Positions 25,077-32,286 of a stretch of 54,661 bases of DNA are shown here, in pieces. Source of the DNA: JAAEQG01 sp023133475 (lineage in GTDB: Bacteria > Planctomycetota > Phycisphaerae > UBA1845). The stretch spans positions 1 to 54,661 of the forward strand of contig DAOVLE010000002.1 of the NCBI GenBank assembly GCA_030631415.1, written 5' to 3'. The translations under genes and the position numbers were made by a program. Each line of letters starts with the position of its first letter. Positions within the stretch are counted from its first letter, which is position 1. Below the pieces are notes generated by a model. It saw only the letters and a list, made by a program, of their open reading frames with translations. It was not told the origin of the DNA and searched no databases.

Positions 25077-26336
25077 GTGTCGAACACGCAGAACCATCGA
25101 GGAGATACCCAACTGGCGCGTCTGCTACTCGATCAGAGCCTGGTAGGTTCCGACGAGATGTCCAAGTGCCTGGCGAAGCAAAAGGAGCTGCGCGAGCAGG
25201 GCATCGACAAGCCTTTGGCGGAAATCCTGGTCGAGTTCCAGTACGTCACCTCTTCGCAGATCGAGCGGATCGCCAAGTTCCCCGATGACGAGTCGTTATA
25301 TCAGCCGGCCCAGCAAATCCCCGGTTTTCAGATTCTCTCGAAGGTGGGCCAGGGGGCGATGGCCACGGTGTTCAAAGCCAAGCAGCTCCGGCTGGACCGG
25401 ATAGTGGCTGTCAAGGTCCTGCCGAAGCGTTTGAGCGAGAACCCCGAGTTTGTGGACCGGTTCTACCGTGAGGGTCGTGCGGCGGCGCGTTTGAATCATC
25501 CCAACATCGTGCAGGCGATCGACGTGGGCGAAGCCGCCGGATACCACTACTTCGTGATGGAATACGTGGACGGCAAGACGGTCTACGATGGGCTCACCAA
25601 CGGCGGATGCTATAAGGAAGACGAGGCTCTTTCGATTCTGCGGCAGGTCAGCCAAGCCCTGGAGCACGCCCACGCACGCGGTTTTATACACCGCGACGTC
25701 AAACCGAAAAACATTATGATCACCAAGGAAGGGGTGGTGAAGTTGGCGGATATGGGTCTGGCTCGGGAGATCAGCGATTACGAGACCGCCAAGGCAGAGG
25801 CCGGCCGAGCCTACGGAACCCCCTATTACATCAGCCCCGAGCAGATTCGCGGGGAGGTCAACATCGACTTTCGGGCGGACATCTATTCGCTAGGTGCAAC
25901 CATGTATCACATGGTCACCGGGCGGGTCCCCTTCGAGGGCTCCACTCCCACGGCAGTGATGCACAAGCATCTCAGGGAACCGCTCATCCCGCCCGACCAC
26001 ATCAACATGAACCTGTCATCGGGGATTGGCGAGATCATCGAGGTGATGATGGCCAAACGCCGCGAGGAGCGTTACAGCTCTGCCACCGAGTTGATCTCGG
26101 ACATCGAAGCCGTGCTCGGCGGCGACCCGCCCTTCCAGGCGCGCAAACGCTACGATCAGGGTCTGCTCAGAAGCATCGCCGACTCCGGGGTGACGGTCTA
26201 CACCCCCAAGCCTGAGGATATCAACCCATCCGAGAAATCCACCCAGAACTGGACCGCCGTGTTGGTGTTGTCTTTCTTTCTGGCCCTTTCGATACTGATC
26301 AACATCTGGTTATTGCAGGAATTGATCTCAAAGTAG
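25077..26336 (+). CDS. Membrane-anchored Ser/Thr protein kinase
   Basis: The 419-residue protein has an N-terminal helical domain (about 1-75) of the kind seen in type II secretion/pilus ATPases and many planctomycete kinases. The kinase domain follows: GQGAMATVFKA glycine loop, AVKVLP Lys, HRDVKPKN catalytic loop, LADMG in place of DFG, and SPEQ. The C-terminus is a transmembrane helix (LVLSFFLALSILINIWLL). Signalling partner unknown. GTG start at 25077. The stop TAG is the TAG of the following P repeat. Confidence 0.92.
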   Translation: MSNTQNHRGDTQLARLLLDQSLVGSDEMSKCLAKQKELREQGIDKPLAEILVEFQYVTSSQIERIAKFPDDESLYQPAQQIPGFQILSKVGQGAMATVFKAKQLRLDRIVAVKVLPKRLSENPEFVDRFYREGRAAARLNHPNIVQAIDVGEAAGYHYFVMEYVDGKTVYDGLTNGGCYKEDEALSILRQVSQALEHAHARGFIHRDVKPKNIMITKEGVVKLADMGLAREISDYETAKAEAGRAYGTPYYISPEQIRGEVNIDFRADIYSLGATMYHMVTGRVPFEGSTPTAVMHKHLREPLIPPDHINMNLSSGIGEIIEVMMAKRREERYSSATELISDIEAVLGGDPPFQARKRYDQGLLRSIADSGVTVYTPKPEDINPSEKSTQNWTAVLVLSFFLALSILINIWLLQELISK

Positions 26337-26353
26337 GGCGGGTTCCACCCGCC
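26333..26353. repeat. P-family half palindrome that supplies the kinase stop codon
   Basis: TAGGGCGGGTTCCACCCGCC begins with the kinase stop codon (26334-26336). The repeat fills the gap to the convergent nrdR stop at 26361. Confidence 0.8.
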
Positions 26354-26360
26354 TTCCCGG

Positions 26361-26867
26361 CTAATCGGTTTCGTCGAAGAGGGTTTGCTGAGCCGGTGAT
26401 TCGACGGCGGCGCGGGCTTTGACCTCGCGGATTTCGTCGATGAACTCGTCCACGTCCTTAAACTTGCGGTAGACACTCATGAATCGGACGTAGGCAATGT
26501 GATTCAGCTTGCGCAGACGCCGGGCGACGCACTCGCCGATTTCGGCGCTGGTCACTTCCCGGTCGTGGTTTTTGAAGATATCGCCCTCGATGGCGTCCAC
26601 CAACTCATCGATACAATCCACGTCGAGGGGCAGCTTGTAGCAGGCGTGGTCGATGCCGACAAGCAGCTTCTCGCGGCGGTAGGGAACTCGTGTCCCGTTG
26701 TTTTTGATTACGGCGAGGCGGAGTTCCTCCTCGATGCGCTCCTTGGTGGTGAACCTGCGTTTGCAGACGGTGCACAGGCGGCGGCGACGAATAGCAGCCC
26801 CACCATCGGTTGCACGCGAATCGATGACCTTGTCCTTGTTCACCTCTTTACAGGAAGGGCAACGCAT
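26361..26867 (-). CDS. nrdR: Transcriptional regulator NrdR
   Basis: The 168-residue product has the NrdR zinc ribbon (MRCPSC and CTVCKRRFTTKE) and the ATP-cone domain (VIKNNGTRVPYRREKLLVGI). NrdR represses ribonucleotide reductase genes when dATP is high. The start ATG at 26867 begins the zinc ribbon. No ribonucleotide reductase gene is in the window. Confidence 0.95.
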   Translation of the reverse strand: MRCPSCKEVNKDKVIDSRATDGGAAIRRRRLCTVCKRRFTTKERIEEELRLAVIKNNGTRVPYRREKLLVGIDHACYKLPLDVDCIDELVDAIEGDIFKNHDREVTSAEIGECVARRLRKLNHIAYVRFMSVYRKFKDVDEFIDEIREVKARAAVESPAQQTLFDETD

Positions 26868-26983
26868 AGGGTTTGTAACCTTCCACCTGACGCCCACACC
26901 GCAGACCACAGGTTCACGGCGGTTGTTATCTGACCTCTGCCTGAAAGTGCAGAGTATCAGCCCTAAGCCTACAGGGTCAAGTC

Positions 26984-27016
26984 AAAAAAACCCCCCCAGC
27001 CCTGGACGGGGTGGTT
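26984..27016 (-). terminator. Possible terminator upstream of nrdR
   Basis: On the minus strand, CCACCCC and GGGGGGG form a stem over a short loop and are followed by seven T residues. It could end antisense transcription from the MBL side. Evidence is from sequence only. Confidence 0.35.
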
Positions 27017-27038
27017 TGTAGCTCTAATCTATGCAACC

Positions 27039-27941
27039 ATGGCAGCGCAGATGGTGGACAAGCGTATCGGTAATGTGCGAATTCTGGGCTACAGTATTGC
27101 CGGTGAGGAGACCGCTATTGCGGTGCCGGAACTTAATGTAGCTTTCGACCCAGGCCGTGCACCGGCGGAGATTATCCCGCTCGATAATCTTTGCGTATCC
27201 CACGGGCACATGGACCATGCTGCGGGGATCGCCTACTACCTGTCACAGCGTGGTTTCCTTGGAATTGCGCCGGGGCGGGTCATTATCCACCGAGGCCTGG
27301 CTCAACATGTCCAGCGTTTGATGGGCGTGTGGGCGGACCTCGAGGGGCATCATTCACCGGGGCTGATCGAGGGGGTGGCAGGTGGTGACGAGATTGCTCT
27401 GCGTCGCAATCTGGTATTGCGTATATTTGACGTGGTGCATTGTGCCGGTGCATTGGGGTTCGCGGTCGTCGAGAAGCGTCACAAGCTCAAAAGTGAGTTT
27501 GCCGACCACACCGGCCCCCAGCTTGTGGAACTCAAGAAGAAGGGCGTGGATATCCACCATCACATCGAGGCGCCGTTGGTGGCTTATTGTGGGGACACTG
27601 CGGTGGGCGACTTCCTGGACCTGCCCTCCGTTCGCAACGCGGAGGTTCTCCTTTTGGAATGCACCTTCTTTGCGGCTGAGCACGTGTCGCGTGCTCGTGC
27701 CGGCCGACACATTCACGTCCGTGATTTACCGGTGATTCTGCGGCGTTTGAACAATCCCAATGTGGTTCTCACCCACCTGACCCGGCGCACGGGGATGCGT
27801 GAAGCCAAAGTGGCTTTGCGTAATTGTTTATCAGCGGCGGACCTTGAGCGTGTAACGATCCTGATGGACCGCCCACCCTACAGGCCCAGACACCCGCGTG
27901 GGCGCTCCCTTGGCGAAGACCACAAACCCCCACCCGCGTGA
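27039..27941 (+). CDS. Metallo-beta-lactamase-fold hydrolase (RNase Z-like)
   Basis: The 300-residue protein has the MBL metal motif SHGHMDHAAG near residue 54, a later YCGDTAVG and a His in HLTRRT. The overall pattern resembles RNase Z and related phosphodiesterases. The last 25 residues (PYRPRHPRGRSLG) look like read-through into repeat-like DNA. The true C-terminus may be earlier in related proteins. Confidence 0.8.
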   Translation: MAAQMVDKRIGNVRILGYSIAGEETAIAVPELNVAFDPGRAPAEIIPLDNLCVSHGHMDHAAGIAYYLSQRGFLGIAPGRVIIHRGLAQHVQRLMGVWADLEGHHSPGLIEGVAGGDEIALRRNLVLRIFDVVHCAGALGFAVVEKRHKLKSEFADHTGPQLVELKKKGVDIHHHIEAPLVAYCGDTAVGDFLDLPSVRNAEVLLLECTFFAAEHVSRARAGRHIHVRDLPVILRRLNNPNVVLTHLTRRTGMREAKVALRNCLSAADLERVTILMDRPPYRPRHPRGRSLGEDHKPPPA

Positions 27942-27960
27942 GTCCATGGTGGAGCTTCCT

Positions 27961-28090
27961 GTAGGGTGGGTGGAGCTTCGCGGAGCGAAGCACAACCCAC
28001 CCGCATCGGTTGGTGGGTTCCACCTCGCTCCGCGAAGTTCCACCCACCCTACGACTCAACCCAATCAGTGCCGCGACCGTAAGGGAGCGA
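27961..28090. repeat. Nested P palindromes followed by an R copy
   Basis: Outer TAGGGTGGGTGGAGC and inverse arms, with inner TTCGCGGAGCGAA palindromes and a central GGTTGGTGGGTT (27961-28052). Family R follows at 28063-28090 and ends exactly at the ParA-like gene's stop codon. Confidence 0.8.
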
Positions 28091-29329
28091 CTAATCGATA
28101 TTGAACACCGAGTTATACTCTCCGAACTCGTTTACCTCTGCCACTGGATTGGCGGTATCGTGTGACCACTGGTCGTCTATTACCAGGCGGTAGCGATAGC
28201 ACCCGGTGGACAGTTGCAAGGTGGTGTGGAAATCCCCGTTTCCGGCCCGTTGCATGGGGGTGTGGGCCGGTGTCCAGTCGTTGAAATCGCCGGCGATCTC
28301 GACACAGGAGGCTTCCGGTTTGTGGCAGCGGAATTCGATTCCCTCGCTCGTCCGGTGCACACCGTAGATTTTCTCGATTTTCTTTTCGATTTGGGTAGCG
28401 GTGGCCGGCTCCTGTTCATCCTTTGCATTCGCCATGTTCTCCACCAGCGGGGTGGTGGTAGCCAGCAGACGTTCCGCCTCGGCAGCCATCTCCTCAGCTC
28501 GTTGGAGGATGGCTTCGGTGGGCACCGCCTCGGGCCGGGCCTCAGACAGTGGGGCTTCGACGGAAGCGGTGGATTCGGCTTCGATCACTTCACGAGCCAG
28601 TTTTTGGAAGTCGCGTGCCCCCATGCTGGTGGGGGCGAACTCGCTGATCGGCTGACCGAAGCTCACACTTTCTTTCAGCTTGGTGTTGAAATTGATCACG
28701 CTATCAAACACCAGCGGGCCGAAACGTTCACGCAATTCCGCCAGAATCTCACGCGCCAACTTGGTCCGCACGTCATACTGATTAGCCAGCACTCGGATAC
28801 TGCGTGGAGCAGACCCGTTCGGCAACTCCTCGAGTGTCTGGAGCTGCCGGTTCAACCCGTGCAGCGAGAAGTATCCGGTATCGACTGGGATAATCACGTC
28901 CGTGGCAGCGATAAGCGCGTTGCGGGTCAACAAGCCGATGTGTGGCGGGCAGTCCAGCACCGCATAATCGTACTTGGCTGCGACAGAGGCCAATATCCGG
29001 TTCAGAACGGTCTCAGCCTCGCCGGCATGCTCCAGCTCAAACCGGGCCAAGTCCCGCCGCGAAGGAACCAAATCCAGGTTGGGGGTGATCTGCCAAGCAA
29101 CGCTGCTCAGTTCGACCCGGTTGGAGGAATCGACACTCCTCAGACAATCACCGATGCCAAACTCCACCTGCTCATCGGGAATCGCCATACCCACCCCGCA
29201 GTGAGCCTGAGGGTCCAGGTCCACCAGTAACACACGACGCCCTTCACGGGCCAGCATCGAAGACAAATTGATGGCGATGGTCGTCTTTCCGCATCCCCCT
29301 TTTTGGTTTGCAATAGCAACGATTCTCAT
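28091..29329 (-). CDS. ParA-family ATPase fused to a CBM48/AMPK-type glycogen-binding domain
   Basis: The 412-residue protein starts as a ParA/MinD-type ATPase: deviant Walker A KGGCGKTT at 10-17, DLDPQAH, and the conserved LDCPPHIGLLT (to about 260). A linker rich in Glu and Ala follows. The C-terminus (about 330-412) resembles the CBM48/AMPK beta glycogen-binding fold: VEIAGDFNDWTPAHTPM, with CYRYRLVIDDQWSHD and a final EYNSVF. ParA proteins segregate DNA or position complexes; CBM48 domains bind alpha-glucans. The fusion is unusual. Its stop TAG abuts repeat family R. No parB is adjacent. Confidence 0.85.
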   Translation of the reverse strand: MRIVAIANQKGGCGKTTIAINLSSMLAREGRRVLLVDLDPQAHCGVGMAIPDEQVEFGIGDCLRSVDSSNRVELSSVAWQITPNLDLVPSRRDLARFELEHAGEAETVLNRILASVAAKYDYAVLDCPPHIGLLTRNALIAATDVIIPVDTGYFSLHGLNRQLQTLEELPNGSAPRSIRVLANQYDVRTKLAREILAELRERFGPLVFDSVINFNTKLKESVSFGQPISEFAPTSMGARDFQKLAREVIEAESTASVEAPLSEARPEAVPTEAILQRAEEMAAEAERLLATTTPLVENMANAKDEQEPATATQIEKKIEKIYGVHRTSEGIEFRCHKPEASCVEIAGDFNDWTPAHTPMQRAGNGDFHTTLQLSTGCYRYRLVIDDQWSHDTANPVAEVNEFGEYNSVFNID

Positions 29330-29520
29330 TTGTGGGGCTTTCCTACATCCAGTTGAGGCGACCGTGAAAATTAGCTATGGGCGGGTCTTCGCCTCCTGCC
29401 GCCCGCCGCATAGCAACACTGATAACCCATTGTACACGACAGTTATCGGTCGGTAAAATCAAAAAACTTGACTGTATTTGGTGTGGCCCGGACGCAGTTT
29501 GTGAAGCTGTCGAAAAACCC

Positions 29521-29640
29521 GTAGGGTGGGTGGAACCTCGCGGAGCGAGGTGGAACCCACCAACCGGTGTGGTGGGTTCCACCTGCCTGCGGCAGGTTCC
29601 ACCCACCCTACGGGGGATTCTTTGTTAGGCCTTCTCACCC
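29521..29640. repeat. Nested P palindromes plus U module
   Basis: P arms with CTCGCGGAGCGAG and CTGCCTGCGGCAG inner palindromes (29521-29611), then U (GGGGATTCTTTGTTAGGCC) ending in a truncated T-like CCCCGGC. It lies between divergent genes. The rest of 29330-29809 shows no gene. Confidence 0.75.
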
Positions 29641-29809
29641 CCGGCTTTTTCATTGATTCGGACCTGCCGATTGTCGATGCACGAAATGCGCGACGCGTTG
29701 TGGCAGGCTTGGCCCGCAAACACGGGCATCACCCGGATATTTCACCGCGGAGCACGCCTGCTTGACAAAGCTGCACAAGAAACCTTCGGTAACCTGGAGC
29801 CGCAAGAAC

Positions 29810-32125
29810 ATGTATACCTCAATGAAACGCCGAACCCAAAATATCCCAGCGGCAGTGCTGATCCTCGGTCTTAGTGCCTGCTGCGGATGCAACGGTTTCT
29901 TCGAGCAAGCGGGCACGTCCAAGCCGGTCAACTTCCGCATCGAGAACCACACTTCCAGCTTCGTGGAAGTGACCATTACGGTCAGTGGCGAAGGGGCAAC
30001 AGAACCCTCTGAGCAATGGTCCACCACTGGGGATGACGACTGGGGATTCTCGAGCGGAGAGGAACCAGCCGCCGGCCGCGAGTTGCCATCCTCCGAGCCG
30101 CCGGTGGAGCCTCCACCCGATGCCCAACACGCCTCTTCAACACCTGATACTCAATCAGACCCGGAACAATCCGCCGCACCACCCGAGCCGGAGGCGTTTA
30201 CTATCGGGCTACCGCAAGAGGAGTCGCCCAAGGAAACCCTGCCGGCCCAGGCCAAGGCGGTGCGCCTCTTGTGCAAGAGCGTCGTTACCGAGAAAACCAT
30301 ACGGGTCTCGCCCCAGGTCTATACCGATGGCCTGCTGCCGTGTGGAGATGAAATCACCATCACCGCCAACATTGGCGGCACCGAAACCGCCAAGGTGTTG
30401 CTGGAAGGCGAGGGAACCGGAACGGTGGGTTTCGACCAGGGTAGCGTGGGGCTGGCTGGCGAGCGACTTCTGCTCAGGCAGGTCCACTACGACGGTGGCG
30501 ACACCGTGGTGATCCGCATCACCAGCGATCGCACCGGAACCTCGCCAGACCACACCGGCAATGGTGATGTCGAAGTGTACGCCGCGAATGAGCCGCTCCC
30601 GGAACCGGACTTTGGCGGGACCTACACCTCGGAAACTGATCTGTTGCGGTTCAGGTTCACCAATCACACCAACAGCTTCGCACAGATACACATCATCCCA
30701 GGCTCCCCTACCACGCAATCCTCGAGCTACAGCGAGGTGGACGGCGAGGGATCGGGGGATGTGGATTCCGATGGGGGCTTCGATGTGCGTATCGGGCCTA
30801 ACGACTCCACCGACGGCTGGTTTGCCTGTGAAGAGGCCGTCACCATAACCGCCACGCTCAGCAGTAGCGACGAGACCACCGTACTGCTGACAGGGGCCGG
30901 CACGGGGACGCAAGGCTTCGACGAAGGCAGTGTAGGGCTCGACGGCGAACGCCTGCTGATCCGCAACGAGCACTTCGATTGCGGCGACACGGTGTACATC
31001 AGCATCACCGACGACGGAACCAGCACCGGGCCTAATCATGCCGGGACAGGGGAAATCGAAATCTATGGGCCGGATCAGACCCCACCCGAAGCGGAGGTCG
31101 ATGACGACACCGGCATCTTGAAGTTCCGCATCAGCAACGAGACCAACAGCTTCGCCCAGATGCACATAACCCTGGGCACCACCAGCGAGCAGGGCTCCAC
31201 CTCATCAGCCGATGGCGAGGAGGCCACAAGCAGTGAATCGGACGGTGGTTTTGACGTGCGCGTGCCGCCCAACACTTACACCGACGGCTGGTTCGATTGC
31301 GGGGACGCCATCACCATCACCGCCAGCCTCAGCAGCACCGAGGACACCCACGTGTTGCTGGAGGGCGACGGGACCGGGACCCAGGGGTTTGATGAAGGCA
31401 GTGTGGGGTCTGATGGTGAACGCCTACTGGTCAAGAACGTGCACTTCGTGTGCGGGGACACGGTCTACATCTGCCTTACCGATGACGGCTCCAGCTCCGG
31501 GCCGGGGCTGGCGGGCAGAGGGCAGATCGACGTATATGAGGCGGACGAAACCCCACCGGAACCGGACCTGGAGTCAGCCGGTGGTTCGCTGCAACTTCGG
31601 ATCGAAAATCAGACCGAGAGCTACACCCAACTCCACATCATCCTAGGCCCGCCGGCAGGAGTGGTCGCCGGGATAGCCTCCCAAGACGAGGATTCCGACG
31701 GCGGATTTGATGTTCGCGTCGCACCCGGCGACACCGCCAACGGCGTCGTGTCATGTAATACGCAAATCATCCTGGTGGCCAGAATCGTGAGGCCATCCGT
31801 CGATGTCGATGAGCCGGACTACTTCAACTACGCGGTGCTCACCGGCGCCGGGACCGGAACGGTAAACTTCGACCAGAGCAACGTCGGCTCGGTGGCCTAC
31901 CAGCGATTGCTGCTGGAGGGTGAGCACTACGATTGTGGTGACATCATCAGCATCGAATTCACCTCCGATGGAGGGCTGGCGGAAGCCCAAGCCGCGGAAC
32001 AACCATCCGAGGAGGAAGAGGGAGAAGGAGAAGGAGAAGGAGAAGGAGAGGAGGAAGAAGAAGAGAGTTCAAGCAGCGAGTCCCCAGAGGCTGGGCTCGG
32101 AGCGGCAACTGTCTCGGTCACATAG
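29810..32125 (+). CDS. Lipoprotein with four large acidic repeats
   Basis: The 771-residue product starts with a signal peptide and lipobox-like LSACCGC (about residues 20-27). Four units of about 150 residues follow. Each opens with a F/L-R-x-x-N-x-T-x-S-(F/Y) motif, then DGGFDVRV-type, YTDGW, ITITA, GTGTxGFDxGSVG, GERLL and CGDT-V segments. Units have beta-sandwich character, similar to bacterial Ig-like or PKD-like folds. An acidic EGEGEGE tail ends it. I do not recognise the unit family. It is probably a surface protein. GGAG lies about ten bases before the ATG. Confidence 0.8.
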   Translation: MYTSMKRRTQNIPAAVLILGLSACCGCNGFFEQAGTSKPVNFRIENHTSSFVEVTITVSGEGATEPSEQWSTTGDDDWGFSSGEEPAAGRELPSSEPPVEPPPDAQHASSTPDTQSDPEQSAAPPEPEAFTIGLPQEESPKETLPAQAKAVRLLCKSVVTEKTIRVSPQVYTDGLLPCGDEITITANIGGTETAKVLLEGEGTGTVGFDQGSVGLAGERLLLRQVHYDGGDTVVIRITSDRTGTSPDHTGNGDVEVYAANEPLPEPDFGGTYTSETDLLRFRFTNHTNSFAQIHIIPGSPTTQSSSYSEVDGEGSGDVDSDGGFDVRIGPNDSTDGWFACEEAVTITATLSSSDETTVLLTGAGTGTQGFDEGSVGLDGERLLIRNEHFDCGDTVYISITDDGTSTGPNHAGTGEIEIYGPDQTPPEAEVDDDTGILKFRISNETNSFAQMHITLGTTSEQGSTSSADGEEATSSESDGGFDVRVPPNTYTDGWFDCGDAITITASLSSTEDTHVLLEGDGTGTQGFDEGSVGSDGERLLVKNVHFVCGDTVYICLTDDGSSSGPGLAGRGQIDVYEADETPPEPDLESAGGSLQLRIENQTESYTQLHIILGPPAGVVAGIASQDEDSDGGFDVRVAPGDTANGVVSCNTQIILVARIVRPSVDVDEPDYFNYAVLTGAGTGTVNFDQSNVGSVAYQRLLLEGEHYDCGDIISIEFTSDGGLAEAQAAEQPSEEEEGEGEGEGEGEEEEEESSSSESPEAGLGAATVSVT

Positions 32126-32164
32126 CACCCGCAGGGATGAAGGCTGAGAGATGAGGGGTTAACG

Positions 32165-32286
32165 GTGGGTGGCCCATCGCTTTAGCGGTGGGGGACACGA
32201 ATGCCTGACATGATTGGTGTTCCCCAGATGTAGGGCGGGTTCCACCCGCCTTGCGATGCCGAGAAGGCGGGTAGAACCCGCCCTAC
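32165..32286. repeat. Q unit and P palindrome at the LVIVD stop
   Basis: Q at 32165-32202 and P arms at 32230-32286. The last base of the P repeat (32286) is also the last base of the LVIVD gene's stop codon. Confidence 0.8.

Noticed and set aside
26333..26353. P repeats as CRISPR repeats
   Set aside because: Copies are scattered, palindromic and not separated by equal spacers.
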